From Caldifarciminota bacterium (GTDB lineage Bacteria > Hydrothermota > Tepidihabitantia > B3-TA06), in NCBI GenBank assembly GCA_016934635.1, contig JAFGSK010000072.1, forward strand, positions 1 through 64,000: 64,000 nt of DNA, in the 5' to 3' direction. The stretch's first letter is position 1; each line of letters starts with the position of its first letter. The position numbers and the translations under genes are program-made. Below are positions 51,575 through 61,406 of the stretch, piece by piece. A model generated the notes under the pieces. The model saw only the letters and a program-made list of their open reading frames with translations. It did no database searches and was not told the DNA's origin.

Positions 51575-53618
51575 AACTCGCACCTTTCTACTTGAGATAG
51601 GCACCGAGGAGATTCCGGCGGCGTATTTGGAACCGGGAGTCGATGGACTATCCCTGGGGATTAAAGGTATCCTCAAATCGCAAGGTGTTGTGTTTGATGA
51701 AGTAAGGTCGTGTTTCACTCCGCGCCGTTTGACTCTTTTTATTTCGGAAGTTGCTGTTAGAAGCGAGGAGAAGCTAGGGGAACGTCAGGGTCCTCCGACC
51801 AAGGTCGCAAAAGATGACAAGGGTAGCTGGACGGTTCAGGCTAAGAGATTCGCAGAAAGCCAGGGAGTAGGAGAGTCAGACTTGTTCATCAAAGAAAATG
51901 ACAAGGGTAGCTACGTGGCTGTTAAGGTTAAAACCGGCGGTGAGGAGACCCGTAACATCTTCGTCCTGAGATTACCTGAGTTATTAGTTAAGATACCGTT
52001 TACCAGGAACATGAAGTGGCCTCAATCAAATAAAACAGACTTCGCTCGCCCTATTCGCTGGATTTGCTGTTTGTTTGGAGATGAGGTTGTGGAGTTCGAG
52101 TACGCGGGCCTTAAATCCTCAAATCTCTCCTATGGACACCGATTCGCACATCCGGAAGCTATCACTGTCAATAACCCTAAGGAGTACGTCGATAAGCTCC
52201 GGAAAGTCATGGTGATCGTTGATCCGGCAGAGCGCCGTAAGCTCATCGTTGCCGAATTAAGAAAATCGGCAAAGTCTCTCGGAGGCATCCTTGTTGAAGA
52301 CGGCGATCTAGTAGATGAAGTCACCAACCTCGTGGAATACCCGAACGTCCTTTGCTGCGATCTTGGCGGGTTCATGGATTTGCCGCGAGAGGTTCTTCAG
52401 ACCGCCTTGGCCAAACACCAGCGAGCGTTCGTAGTCGAGAAAGGCGGCAAGCTCGTCCCGCACTTCCTGGTGGTAACCAACTCACCGAAACTCGACCCCG
52501 ACCTTGCAAAACCATGGTTCGAACGGATGGCCATATCACGGCTCGAGGACGCCGACTTCTTCATCAAAGAGGATTTAGACAAGGGGCTTAAGCCCCTTAT
52601 CCGGGAAGAGGCGCGGGTGGAGTGGATAAAGGGCATCGGCACCCTGGCGGATAAGACTACATGGTTGACCGAGCTGGGTCTTTTTCTCGGTAAGGGTATC
52701 AAAGGTTTCGATACAAAGACCTGCGAGCGAGCCGCGCATCTGGCCAAGGCCGACCTCTTAACGAACCTCGTGCGCGAGAAGGAGTTCACTTCACTTCAAG
52801 GTATAGCAGGCGGTATATATTCCCAAAAGTTAGGCGAATCAGAGGCTATCTGCTCCGCAATTGCCGACCAGTACTCCGATACCCCTCGATCAGTTGAGGG
52901 AGCTGTACTCGGAATAGCAGACAGGTTCCTAAATATCTCCGCCACCTTCGTCGCGGGTAAGCCGCCCAAGGGTTCCTCCGACCCATTTGCCCTGCGCAGA
53001 CAGGCGACGGCAATCATGAAGATACTTACCGACCAGAGGATTCACATCACTATAACTTCGGCGGTTGAGAAGGTGCTGGGGTTGTTCGGGAAAGAAGAAA
53101 AGGGGCAGATTGCCGATTTCCTGCGCGATCGGGAAGTACTTTTCTTCAAGGATAAAGGCTTTTCATTTGATTGGGTTGATGCGGTTGCAGCCGTTGCCGC
53201 AGACGATCCTTACGATGCATACTTGCGCCTTTCCGCCTTTGCCGAACTTGACAAGGGCGAGGAGTTCAGGCTGGTTGCGGTCGGTCAGAAACGAGTGGCG
53301 AATATCACCACCCGTAACACACATACTTCACAACCGGATACATCCTTGTTTCAACAGCTTGAAGAGAAGGTTCTTTGGAGAGAGGCAGAGCGCATCAAGC
53401 CTGAAGTCCAGTCCGCAGTAAAATCTAAGAACTACAAGAGAGCTTTGGAATGTCTCTTGTCCATACGTCCGGCAATTGATAAGTTTTTTGATGAGGTTTT
53501 CGTTATGGTTGAGGATGAAAGGATCAGAGAAAATCGGCTAAATCTTCTCTCGTCAGTTAAAGAGGAATTCCTCAAGGTGGCCGATTTCTCGCAAATTCTG
53601 GTCGAGGGCGGTCCCTGA
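51567..53618 (+). CDS. glyS: glycyl-tRNA synthetase beta subunit
   Basis: This is a 683-residue tRNA-binding subunit partner of GlyQ: the start [19 protein letters not shown]-type core blocks ([48 protein letters not shown]), and a C-terminal helical domain ending in a DALR-like region. ATG 51567 has AAGGAGG 8 nt upstream inside glyQ and overlaps its stop (ATGAGTGA). It closes the operon. Confidence 0.95.
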   Translation: MSETRTFLLEIGTEEIPAAYLEPGVDGLSLGIKGILKSQGVVFDEVRSCFTPRRLTLFISEVAVRSEEKLGERQGPPTKVAKDDKGSWTVQAKRFAESQGVGESDLFIKENDKGSYVAVKVKTGGEETRNIFVLRLPELLVKIPFTRNMKWPQSNKTDFARPIRWICCLFGDEVVEFEYAGLKSSNLSYGHRFAHPEAITVNNPKEYVDKLRKVMVIVDPAERRKLIVAELRKSAKSLGGILVEDGDLVDEVTNLVEYPNVLCCDLGGFMDLPREVLQTALAKHQRAFVVEKGGKLVPHFLVVTNSPKLDPDLAKPWFERMAISRLEDADFFIKEDLDKGLKPLIREEARVEWIKGIGTLADKTTWLTELGLFLGKGIKGFDTKTCERAAHLAKADLLTNLVREKEFTSLQGIAGGIYSQKLGESEAICSAIADQYSDTPRSVEGAVLGIADRFLNISATFVAGKPPKGSSDPFALRRQATAIMKILTDQRIHITITSAVEKVLGLFGKEEKGQIADFLRDREVLFFKDKGFSFDWVDAVAAVAADDPYDAYLRLSAFAELDKGEEFRLVAVGQKRVANITTRNTHTSQPDTSLFQQLEEKVLWREAERIKPEVQSAVKSKNYKRALECLLSIRPAIDKFFDEVFVMVEDERIRENRLNLLSSVKEEFLKVADFSQILVEGGP

Positions 53619-53728
53619 ATCCGAATCATCCCTTTGAAAAAATCTGTTACGTAGCCGACACTCAACCCCCTTCACTCATATCACAGGCTACTCTTTAGCC
53701 TGATTACCCGCCTTTACGTAAGTTTATC

Positions 53729-54703
53729 CTAAATTCCGGTAGGTTGCTTCCAGGGACCGTTACGGTTGAAGAATTTGTTCTTGACCAGTGTATAGGCCTT
53801 AGTATCCTCTCCTTCAAAGGCGCGCAGCATTATGTTCTCACCCTTGGGCCAATCCGTGTCAACTTCCGAATAGGTCAACCACTTGCCGTCCGGGGATATG
53901 TGTGGGGAGTTGTAGGAATTTACATTGTCAATAAGTATGGTTTTGACATCTGAACCGTCCTCAGCATTCATAACATAGATACTGTTACGCCGTTTGTCGC
54001 CTGCATTTTCGGTATCCCCGCGGTTTGATGAGAATATTATACGTTGGGCATCAGGAGTCCACTTAGGAAACCGGCTGTTAGAGAACTGTACATCAGTCAA
54101 TTGCTTGGTTTCCTTGCTTTCTATGTAATAGACGAAGATCTGGTAAAAACCAGAAACGGATTTTGCGAAAGCGATTCTCGTACCGTCCGGTGACCAACTT
54201 AGATCGAGTTCGGATTCCGGGGTTTTGGTCAGGCGCTCTTCACTCCCGGTCGCCAAATCGATGAAGTAGATTTCCCGTTGAGGTCTGTCGTCTGGGTCTT
54301 TTGTCGGACGTTCAGAGGAGAAGGCTACGAACCTGCCGTTTGGACTGAAGGTCGGGTAACCGTCGAAGTAATCGTTGTTGGTCAACCTTGTTTCTTTCCT
54401 CTCGACGAAATCATAGATGTAGACTTCGTAGTCACGAGCTGCTTCACGGTTACTGGCGTACGCGATCATGTCTTCGGTAGACCAGTCTATCCAGACGTTT
54501 TCCACGTTGTTGCCGGATGTATTTGTGATTCTGACCGTATCTTTAGAGGGTAGTTTGAGTACAAAAATGTCATGGGCACCGTCGTTATCAACAGGAGATA
54601 TGAAGGCAATTTCACCGGTAAGGCCTTCTGGTAAACCTGGACCGCATCCTGCGATGAATGCCGTCATCACGATTAATAGTACAGGTGTAAGGATTCGTTT
54701 CAT
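53729..54703 (-). CDS. TolB-like propeller lipoprotein
   Basis: This is a 324-residue lipoprotein (signal MKRILTPVLLIVMTAFIAGC, lipobox IAG-Cys). Six propeller blades carry the PD40 pattern: FDGYPTFSPNGRFVAFSS, ELDLSWSPDGTRIAFAKS, SRFPKWTPDAQRIIFSSN, and SPHISPDGKWLTYSE. It resembles TolB but is membrane-anchored, a common form in this window. It has its own promoter with TATAGT and RBS GGAGG. Confidence 0.82.
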   Translation of the reverse strand: MKRILTPVLLIVMTAFIAGCGPGLPEGLTGEIAFISPVDNDGAHDIFVLKLPSKDTVRITNTSGNNVENVWIDWSTEDMIAYASNREAARDYEVYIYDFVERKETRLTNNDYFDGYPTFSPNGRFVAFSSERPTKDPDDRPQREIYFIDLATGSEERLTKTPESELDLSWSPDGTRIAFAKSVSGFYQIFVYYIESKETKQLTDVQFSNSRFPKWTPDAQRIIFSSNRGDTENAGDKRRNSIYVMNAEDGSDVKTILIDNVNSYNSPHISPDGKWLTYSEVDTDWPKGENIMLRAFEGEDTKAYTLVKNKFFNRNGPWKQPTGI

Positions 54704-54726
54704 CTCGCCTCCATTCTATTTTATTG

Positions 54727-54754
54727 ACTATATACCATACTTCGGGTTTGTCAA
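54727..54754 (-). promoter_or_regulatory. promoter for 54703
   Basis: Minus-strand TTGACA (54749-54754), 16 bp, TATAGT (54727-54732). Confidence 0.7.
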
Positions 54755-54758
54755 GTCC

Positions 54759-56456
54759 CTATTCAATTAACTGAAGTCCTTTTTCAAGGAAAGCATGTAC
54801 GGTGGCCGTAACTTCATCAACTGTTTGGTTGATCTTTTCAAGTAATTTGGTTGATTCCTTCAGAATTGCTTTAGCTTTCTTCTTATCGCTAAGACCGGGA
54901 ATGTTTATCATTACGTTATCAGCAGCGCCCTCGGCAGCGGCCCGGGCCTGCGCAGCCGCAGTTGATATGTCCGATATAGAATTCTTGTTTCCCTTTACCG
55001 CAGTTATCCTGGCAAGTTCGAGAACCTTCACCATATTTTTAACAACCGATAAAGGTACCTCGATCGCGTTCAAGGTTGCTATCTCCAGGGCTTCTGCTTT
55101 GGCAGCTTTCTCCTCGTCTGTCTTGGCCTTGATTCGGTTGGCTTCCATGAGAGTGTTGAATGCGTCTGTGTCGCGGTCAATAGTCCTTTTGAGTTCGTCC
55201 TTCAGCACCTGTGCTTCTATGGCTACCCTCTCCATCTCCTTCCATGCATCTTCGTAACCCTTTTTACCGTGTGTCAGATTAGCTACCATTGATACAAGGG
55301 CAGCCGCCTGCGCTCCTGAGACAGCAGCTGCAGACCCGCCTCCAGGGGCAGGCGAATCCGTTGACAACTCGTCGAAGTAATCGGCAAGCTTCATACCCTC
55401 CAGCCATCCTTCCTTTGCCACGAACGACTCGACTATCTTCTCTTCCGGTTTGAACTGGTATAGATCGTCCAGACCAAGGGAAAGCACCGCGATGTGGATC
55501 AACTCCGATTCAGGGACTCCGGTGGAGCGTCCCATCTTCGCAAGATAATATCTACCTGCATCGAGCATAGCCTGTTTTGGTATAAGTCCTACCAGTTCTG
55601 AGCCTGTAACCCTTGCACCTCGCTTCTCCGCTTGCTTTACACACTCGTCGAAAACCACATGGACGGGTGTAATCTTATAGTTCGTGAAGTTTATGGATAT
55701 CTGTGCACGTCCGTACTCTTCTATTACCCAACCCACGGCCTTGACGTGTTCGAACAAGCCGGGTTCCTTTAACGGCTTTCCGTTCTCGTCCCTGACGATA
55801 TCTCCATTCTCATCCCGCTTCGCGCGGCCCGAATCGCGGATGTCGAGCGCTATGTCGTGTGCTATCTTGCGATCGCGAGTATTCAAGTTGATGTTGTATG
55901 CTATCAAAAACTCCCTCGCACCCACAGCCACAGCTCCGGATTTGGCGTTGAACTCGGCCGGACCGAAATCCGGTTTCCAGTAATCTTTATCTTTTCCCTT
56001 GAACCTGTCCGCAAGACCTTCGTATTCCCCCTTGCGTGCATTGGCAAGGTTGCGGAAATCCGGCTTGGAGGCCGCTTCTTCGTATAAATATACGGGAATC
56101 CCCAATGCATCCCCGATCCTTGCCCCAACCCTCCGTGCTATCTCGGAACAGTCATCCATAGTTACACCTGACACCGGAACGAACGGACACACGTCGGCGG
56201 CTCCCATTCGCGGGTGCGCGCCTTTGTGAGTCCGCATGTCTATCACCTCGGCCGCCTTTTTTACAAGCTGGAACGCTGCCTCGGCAACGCCTTCAGGATC
56301 GCCGATGAAGGTAATAACCGTCCTGTTGGTCGCCTCACCCGGGTCCACGTCGAGGAGTTTTACTCCCTTAACCTTCTCGATTACTGAAGTAACTGCATCA
56401 ATCTTGGTCTTATCCCTTCCTTCAGAGATATTAGGAACGCATTCGACAATCTTCAT
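54759..56456 (-). CDS. ftcD: formimidoyltransferase-cyclodeaminase
   Basis: This is a 565-residue bifunctional folate enzyme. The N-terminal half (about 1-300) is glutamate formimidoyltransferase: VECVPNISEGRD, DVDPGEATNRTVITF, RTHKGAHPRMGAADVCPF and LGIPVYLYEEAA. The C-terminal part (about 340-560) is formimidoyl-THF cyclodeaminase: STDSPAPGGGSAAAVSGAQAAALVSMV. It ends histidine degradation by moving the formimino group to THF. A fused form is usual in animals and several bacteria. ATG 56456 has AAGGAGG; the longer frame to 56510 runs through the promoter. The hutH gene is 6 kb away. Confidence 0.93.
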   Translation of the reverse strand: MKIVECVPNISEGRDKTKIDAVTSVIEKVKGVKLLDVDPGEATNRTVITFIGDPEGVAEAAFQLVKKAAEVIDMRTHKGAHPRMGAADVCPFVPVSGVTMDDCSEIARRVGARIGDALGIPVYLYEEAASKPDFRNLANARKGEYEGLADRFKGKDKDYWKPDFGPAEFNAKSGAVAVGAREFLIAYNINLNTRDRKIAHDIALDIRDSGRAKRDENGDIVRDENGKPLKEPGLFEHVKAVGWVIEEYGRAQISINFTNYKITPVHVVFDECVKQAEKRGARVTGSELVGLIPKQAMLDAGRYYLAKMGRSTGVPESELIHIAVLSLGLDDLYQFKPEEKIVESFVAKEGWLEGMKLADYFDELSTDSPAPGGGSAAAVSGAQAAALVSMVANLTHGKKGYEDAWKEMERVAIEAQVLKDELKRTIDRDTDAFNTLMEANRIKAKTDEEKAAKAEALEIATLNAIEVPLSVVKNMVKVLELARITAVKGNKNSISDISTAAAQARAAAEGAADNVMINIPGLSDKKKAKAILKESTKLLEKINQTVDEVTATVHAFLEKGLQLIE

Positions 56457-56482
56457 CAAGCCTCCTTGGGGATTTTGAATTG

Positions 56483-56510
56483 ATTCTACTGAGGGGATTA
56501 ATGAAGTCAA
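56483..56510 (-). promoter_or_regulatory. promoter for ftcD
   Basis: Minus-strand TTGACT (56505-56510), 16 bp, TAGAAT (56483-56488). The leader ends with CCCCAAGGAGGCTTG, as does the PEBP gene's leader. Confidence 0.65.
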
Positions 56511-56817
56511 CCGAAAAGGAATGAAAAACCACAGATTTCACAGATTAACACAGATTGCGAGCATTTTTTGTTCCGGTAAGCTTCGAAATTAAATAGCTTA
56601 TCTCTATGGACCTATGTAGACATTCTATCTCGTTGAATCTTTGAATATTAATCAACATCCTCTCCTGGTGGGTGAAATCGCCAAGAAGCGACGTGTGAAG
56701 TGAAGTCAACCGGTTTAGCTATCCACACATGAGAACTCCTACAGTCGTTCTCGCAAGCGTCGCAGATTAGCGCGGATTCTTACCCCTTTCTCTCGACTCC
56801 TTCGGCGTAGTGCAGGT
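56511..56817. other. intergenic with CACAGATT words
   Basis: It holds a run of the word CACAGATT three times (56532-56555) and a weaker GCAGATTAGCGCGGATT set near 56763. Otherwise nothing is supported. Confidence 0.5.
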
Positions 56818-57393
56818 CTACTTCTTTGCGTAGTAGCCGAGGAGGGTTGCGGAGTCCAGAATATGCCCATCGATTGCCTTTAAGAGCCTCTTTTTGCTGA
56901 TCCTGGGATTAGCCACAAGCACCGTATCCAGTGCAAAGATAGTAAACCGGTAACGGTGCCTTCCACCGATTGGGCAAGGCCCCATATATCCGTTTTCATG
57001 CCTCCAGTTCTTGCCCTGGCAGGTCCCATCCTGTAGGACTTCTTGAACAGGTATAGCTTCAGGCAGTTCGCGGCAGTCTTCGGGGATATTGTAGACCACC
57101 CAATGGGTGATTATTATCCATTTGACGAGGTCTTCTGTGATTAAAGCAAAACTCGCCGTACCCTTGGGTGGATTTTCCCATCTCAAAGGTGGTGAAACCT
57201 CTTCACCTTGACAGGTATATTTGGCCGGTATGTCCCCTTCATTTTCAAAAGCAGGGCTGCGTAACTGAAAATCCATAACTTGAGACTCCTTGTCTTGAAC
57301 AGTGTTCCTATCCGTCCCCTCAGGGTTCTTTGAGTCGCAGGAAGATGCACAAATAATCAGGAAGATGCACAGTAATACCAATTGCGGTTTCAT
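56818..57393 (-). CDS. PEBP/YbhB-like lipoprotein
   Basis: This is a 191-residue lipoprotein (signal ends IICASSC) with a phosphatidylethanolamine-binding-protein fold: FENEGDIPAKYTCQGEEVSPPLRW, THWVVYNIPEDC and GYMGPCPIGGRHRYRFTIFALD. The ligand loop usually DPDAP reads EDLVKW, so the small-molecule site is probably altered. Function of bacterial PEBPs is mostly unknown. It shares leader wording with ftcD. Confidence 0.82.
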   Translation of the reverse strand: MKPQLVLLCIFLIICASSCDSKNPEGTDRNTVQDKESQVMDFQLRSPAFENEGDIPAKYTCQGEEVSPPLRWENPPKGTASFALITEDLVKWIIITHWVVYNIPEDCRELPEAIPVQEVLQDGTCQGKNWRHENGYMGPCPIGGRHRYRFTIFALDTVLVANPRISKKRLLKAIDGHILDSATLLGYYAKK

Positions 57394-57416
57394 CAAGCCT
57401 CCTTGGGGTTGGAGTC

Positions 57417-57444
57417 ATTCTATTGAGGAGGAGGGGGAAGTCAA
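57417..57444 (-). promoter_or_regulatory. promoter for the PEBP gene
   Basis: Minus-strand TTGACT (57439-57444), 16 bp, TAGAAT (57417-57422); the -10 and spacer resemble the ftcD promoter. Confidence 0.65.
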
Positions 57445-57472
57445 CAAGGATTGAATAAGACGAATAATGAAG

Positions 57473-57541
57473 GGGGCACGGTACTAAGTATTCCTTGATT
57501 TTCCTTATACTTACAGGGTATTCCGTGCCCCTAAGTGATTA
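57473..57541. repeat. large inverted repeat with GGGGCACGG ends
   Basis: GGGGCACGG (57473-57481) pairs with CCGTGCCCC (57533-57541); the inner 51 nt is partly self-complementary too (AGTATTCCTTG / CTTATACTT). It lies 11 nt beyond the stop of the 57552 gene on its downstream side, so it may act as a terminator. Confidence 0.7.
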
Positions 57542-57551
57542 CACCTTTTTT

Positions 57552-58217
57552 CTACTTACCTTTCTTTGTTGTCGGTCGTGGGTGAAATTCAGGATCGGTG
57601 GGGATAAGTTCTTCCTCAACTTCCACTTCTGTATATAGAGTAGGTTTTATTAAGGGGAATCCGGCAAACCAGGGATCAAGCGTGCCGAAGATTTCTACAT
57701 GGAATCTGGGTATCAGTTTTCTACTCACTGGATCACTGCCTTTTTGAAGAACCCTAATGTTCCTTATCTTGAACTCCTCTCCGGGATGCAATGTTTTTTG
57801 ACAACTGGTAAGCGGCGGTTTACACCTGACCATAGGAAAAACGTATATTTCCTCGTAGGTTTTAGTATTATCATTAGGAAGCTCGAAATCTATGCAAGGT
57901 GAAGGTGCACTGTAGAAGTGTATGAGATCGGTGTTCGAAACGAAAAACGAACATGAGTTGTGACCAGGATATCTTGGGTCAGGTGACAACCCTTTGAGGT
58001 GAAAGAAGATATCTTTGAAAGGCAATAGGTAGTTGTATAGGTTGTTGTTCTGTGTGTTGACGTTGTTAGTGTTAATATTGAATATGTAGTTGCCTTCAAT
58101 GGTAGGATGCGGCGAAGGCCCGTCTATCCACAAACCAATATTAGCCGCTATATACGACTTTACGCTATTGTGGATAGAATCGAGTGTAAGACCTTGTGTT
58201 TGTTGATCAGGAAACAT
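57552..58217 (-). CDS. hypothetical protein, 221 aa
   Basis: This is a protein of unknown function with no signal peptide. It is rich in Asn/Pro/Phe (NINTNNVNTQNNNLYNYLL) and contains several Cys (SCSFF, MVRCKPPLTSC). Motif-like parts are LKGLSPDPRYPGHN and FHVEIFGTLDPWFAGFP. The start ATG 58217 has AGGAGG; the longer frame to 58277 overlaps its own promoter. Order suggests membership in the lineage-specific gene set. Confidence 0.6.
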   Translation of the reverse strand: MFPDQQTQGLTLDSIHNSVKSYIAANIGLWIDGPSPHPTIEGNYIFNINTNNVNTQNNNLYNYLLPFKDIFFHLKGLSPDPRYPGHNSCSFFVSNTDLIHFYSAPSPCIDFELPNDNTKTYEEIYVFPMVRCKPPLTSCQKTLHPGEEFKIRNIRVLQKGSDPVSRKLIPRFHVEIFGTLDPWFAGFPLIKPTLYTEVEVEEELIPTDPEFHPRPTTKKGK

Positions 58218-58266
58218 CTTTACTCCTCCTATTTTAGCTGTTATTAAGAGAGACCTATCTGGTAAA

Positions 58267-58294
58267 AGTATAGCCAAGAAGTCTTATTTGTCAA
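58267..58294 (-). promoter_or_regulatory. promoter for 58217
   Basis: Minus-strand TTGACA (58289-58294), 16 bp, TATACT (58267-58272). Confidence 0.7.
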
Positions 58295-58913
58295 TATATG
58301 GATTAATTGTCCTTAAGTAATTTTGGAATGTAAAAAAATGACTTGCTTAGGTACGTGTATGTTTTCTGCTTTAGGATTGCTGATACCTCGCCACTCAAGG
58401 TAAATAAGACGTACTCAACCCAGTCGTCAGTAACCGTATCCTGGGGTATGCATTTGGGATAAGGCATCTAGTTAACAAGCCTGGAATGGATGGAGCAGAA
58501 GCATACAAGGTCATCATATTAAGACAGCGCGATTTTCACGGAAGGGTTCGTAGAACATGCACTCGGGCTGTTCTGGACAAATAAGAGTGTTTGTTCTACA
58601 AGCTTGTTCAAAACACAGAGCATTCAGTATTTGCCCTTCTTCTTTCCGACACCCTGAGAGGGTGTCCTCCGCCCTCGAAATGACAGCCATGGGTTTGGTA
58701 CAAGCCTAAGCACATACATCATTGGAAGCGACCATAAGCAAATTAAGAACGCACAGGGGTGTGATTCTCCAAATCGCGTGTGGCACAGGTTCTCCAACCT
58801 GTGCATTGAGCGTTTCGCCGTCAGCTGTCAGCGGAATGAACTATTAGTGTTGAGCTGTAAGCGGTATCAGCCTGAAAGCTGTTAGCGGTGAGCGGTAAGC
58901 GATGGGTAGGGTA
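58295..58913. other. intergenic with two hairpins and GCGGT words
   Basis: Two perfect hairpins occur: GACACCC/GGGTGTC (58648-58666, 5-nt loop) and GCACAGGTT/AACCTGTGC (58783-58804, CTCC loop). The last 100 bases carry the same GTCAGC, GCGGTGAGCGGTAAGC words seen in the 29-32 kb repeats. No coding gene is supported. Confidence 0.6.
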
Positions 58914-60461
58914 CTACTTCAAATCCTTGAGTCTTTGGGCTGCGTTCTTGCCGGTTTCGCCGTCAGGATCAAGGTCTGCCGCTGCCTTGAAACTGGAGCG
59001 TGCAAGCTTGATGTCTCCATGGCGATTCTCAGGTGATGTCTGGGAGCGCTGGAAATAGGCTAACCCCATGTTGAACCGGATATCGGCCAGGTAACCGTCC
59101 GGAACCTCATAATCTTCGAGGAAAGCGACAACCTTTTCGTAGTGCTTAATGGAGCGATCCCATTCCCCGTTAGCCAGGGAGGTGTAGGCAAGTCCAAGAT
59201 GGGCGCGGATTTCGGTGGCAGGGTCAGGATAATAGCGTAAAGATAGCCTGTAAAAACTGTCCGCATCGTCAACCCGTCGTTCACTCATGTATCGTTCGGC
59301 AATCTCGCAGTCAATCTTCGCAATTGCCAAAGGGTTGTAAGCGGAAAGGTCAATACTTTGCAGGCAAGATATGATGCTGTCGGCAGCCGGAATGAGTCTT
59401 GAGTGTTCCAGGAGCGAGGTTACCATGCCCGAGTGTGAAAGCACGCGCAAGGTGTCGCCCACCGGAAGCTGGCGGGAAAGCGCGGCGAATGAGGCCGCAG
59501 CCGAGTCGAACGCACCTTCACGAGCAAGAACTGAAGCAAGTAGGAGTTTTCCTTCCAATGCCCGGTGGGTATCCCGGGTACGGTCAAACAGTAAATCGAC
59601 CGCGACCTTTACCGAGTCAGTCATACTTCTCAACATCTGAAGGGAGGCATAACGGATCGCGGCATCATCCCAGAATGGAACATCAGGATAGGAATAAAGT
59701 ATCTTCTCTGAAGAGGCAAGCGCTGTCCAGCCGTCTGCACGGTGAGTGGCAGCTATCCCTGACCAGTACAGACTGTAAGGAATCAGACGCCCGAGCAGGG
59801 GAAGAAGATCGGGGTAATCTATCGGATACTCCTTGAGCACCACGTCGAAGTAGGCGCTGGATGTATCGTCGCACTCCGAGATCCCGGCTGCATAGTAACA
59901 AAGGCCCAGCCCGTGAAATGACAGCATCAGGCTCATCGGATCGTAGGTACGTTCGATCTGGCGCTCGAATAGGGAGCGGATTTCAACAAGAGAATCACGA
60001 TCGTTTATTCCCTGGAGTATCCAATATATCTTCAAGGTTTGAGCCACGTCAGTAAGTTGGTGATCTTCAGGAATCTTCGAGAGCATAGTCTCGGACCAGT
60101 CTCTGCGGTTGAGTCGGGCATAGGCCTCAGCTGCCAGTAAGTTTTGTTCGGATGTCCAGTCGGTTTCCAGCTCTCTCGAGATGTAAAATAAGGCCAGAAG
60201 TGCACGTGCAGGGTCCTCCCTGCGGTTGTAAAGCGCGGCAAGGATGGTTGCGGCCTCCATCCGTTCGTCATCGGCGTAAAGGGAATCCTCCACGAACCTT
60301 GTGAGTCCCCATTCAGGATCACCCTTCTTTAGAAGTGAATCCAGGAGCCGCTCCACGCGTTCAGGCTCCACAGAAGGGCGCATCTGGTAGGTCTGCCAGG
60401 CGCTCATGAGATTGGTTGCTGAAAGTCCAAGAAGCAGGAACACACTCCCGAACTTTCCCAA
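58914..60461 (-). CDS. exported TPR protein
   Basis: This is a 515-residue secreted or periplasmic protein with signal peptide MGKFGSVFLLLGLSATNLMSA and many tetratricopeptide-like helices (AATILAALYNRREDPARALLALFYIS; VDDADSFYRLSLRYYPDPATEIRAHLGLAYTSLANGEWDRSIKHYEKV). Start TTG 60461 follows AAAGGAG; the longer frame to 60497 overlaps the -10. It ends in a KNAAQRLKDLK helix typical of BamD/YbgF-like proteins. A scaffold role in the envelope is likely. Confidence 0.78.
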   Translation of the reverse strand: MGKFGSVFLLLGLSATNLMSAWQTYQMRPSVEPERVERLLDSLLKKGDPEWGLTRFVEDSLYADDERMEAATILAALYNRREDPARALLALFYISRELETDWTSEQNLLAAEAYARLNRRDWSETMLSKIPEDHQLTDVAQTLKIYWILQGINDRDSLVEIRSLFERQIERTYDPMSLMLSFHGLGLCYYAAGISECDDTSSAYFDVVLKEYPIDYPDLLPLLGRLIPYSLYWSGIAATHRADGWTALASSEKILYSYPDVPFWDDAAIRYASLQMLRSMTDSVKVAVDLLFDRTRDTHRALEGKLLLASVLAREGAFDSAAASFAALSRQLPVGDTLRVLSHSGMVTSLLEHSRLIPAADSIISCLQSIDLSAYNPLAIAKIDCEIAERYMSERRVDDADSFYRLSLRYYPDPATEIRAHLGLAYTSLANGEWDRSIKHYEKVVAFLEDYEVPDGYLADIRFNMGLAYFQRSQTSPENRHGDIKLARSSFKAAADLDPDGETGKNAAQRLKDLK

Positions 60462-60486
60462 AGAAAAAACTCCTTTCACCACTAGG

Positions 60487-60514
60487 ACTTTATTCAAACA
60501 TCCGGATTTGTCAA
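60487..60514 (-). promoter_or_regulatory. promoter for 60461
   Basis: Minus-strand TTGACA (60509-60514), 16 bp, TAAAGT (60487-60492). Confidence 0.65.
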
Positions 60515-60537
60515 GCGAACTTGGCTCGAATACATCG

Positions 60538-60604
60538 CGTCAATCTTATATTGCGTCCTTCAGGAAGGGGACTAAAATTAAGGGCAAACTTGAAAGGGGG
60601 AAAT
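60538..60604. repeat. duplicated leader, copy A
   Basis: It is nearly identical to 63020-63086: shared CGTCAATCTTATATTGCG, TCCTTCAGGAAGG and CTTGAAAGGGGG words in the same order, just before an HExxE gene. Confidence 0.85.
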
Positions 60605-61363
60605 ATGCCTAACGTTAACATCAACTTTGGTGTAACACTTTACGGCAAATACGTTAGAGAAACGCACATCGATCTGGCAAAGGGATGGCTTGAGAAACAA
60701 ACCTGGAGGAAGTATCAATATCTCGATTTTCCGTCAGGATGGGTGAAAGCTATTGGCCTTAAAAAGCCGATTATTGCCAACAAAACCGATGAAGGCGCTT
60801 GCACCACATTTACTGCAAATTGGGGATCAGAAACGGATAAAGCAAAATTGAAGGAATCCCAAGATCCGCCCTATTTTCCCAACTCCAGCTCATCAACTAT
60901 AACCTTTTCCAAGTGGCTGACTACACTGGCTATGGTTCGACAATTGTTCATGCACGAACAGATTGAGGTTTACAATCTGATTGCGTACGCGATGTTCGAC
61001 GAACCTGTAAGCAGATACGATGGGACACAACTAAGAGCTCACAATATGGCAAATGAGTTTACCTCGCAGTATCGATTTGAAACAGACAGCGAGAGGAGGA
61101 TCCGACAGGATAATATTGATTCCTGCAAGGATGATTTGCGCAGAATACTCAAAGTCTCCGCATTCATTAGCCTGGTTTCCCTGGGCTTTTGTGCAACTGT
61201 TCTTGCTGCGGTTTCTGGTATTTTATACGTAATCAACAGTCAGAATTATATACCTGGCTATTGCGAAGCTTACGTTCCTTACGGCTACGAAAACAAAGAC
61301 CTTTCATCCATCGCCTACATATTCGATCTTGCAAAGAGAGCGGGACTCAAGTTAAATCGGTAA
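60605..61363 (+). CDS. HExxE-family protein, short form
   Basis: This is a 252-residue protein related to 63157-63894. The signature helix is FMHEQIEVYNLI (His117, Glu118, Glu121). It also shares DNIDSCKDDLRRIL and YIPGYCEAYVP. A membrane segment (SLVSLGFCATVLAAVSGILYVI, about 185-208) is present here but not in its relative. ATG 60605 has a GAAAGGGGG site; the longer frame to 60416 is rejected. No function is known. Confidence 0.72.
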   Translation: MPNVNINFGVTLYGKYVRETHIDLAKGWLEKQTWRKYQYLDFPSGWVKAIGLKKPIIANKTDEGACTTFTANWGSETDKAKLKESQDPPYFPNSSSSTITFSKWLTTLAMVRQLFMHEQIEVYNLIAYAMFDEPVSRYDGTQLRAHNMANEFTSQYRFETDSERRIRQDNIDSCKDDLRRILKVSAFISLVSLGFCATVLAAVSGILYVINSQNYIPGYCEAYVPYGYENKDLSSIAYIFDLAKRAGLKLNR

Positions 61364-61370
61364 ACAGGGG

Positions 61371-61398
61371 TTGACAAGACCATTTATTTACTTATCAT
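61371..61398 (+). promoter_or_regulatory. leaderless promoter for 61407
   Basis: TTGACA (61371-61376), 16 bp, TATCAT (61393-61398), 8 nt to ATG 61407. Confidence 0.7.
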
Positions 61399-61406
61399 CA
61401 GATAAG

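Noticed and set aside
56532-56555. CACAGATT words as binding-site array
   Set aside because: Only three closely spaced words occur and the context is a degenerate AT-rich gap; similar words are common in intergenic DNA.
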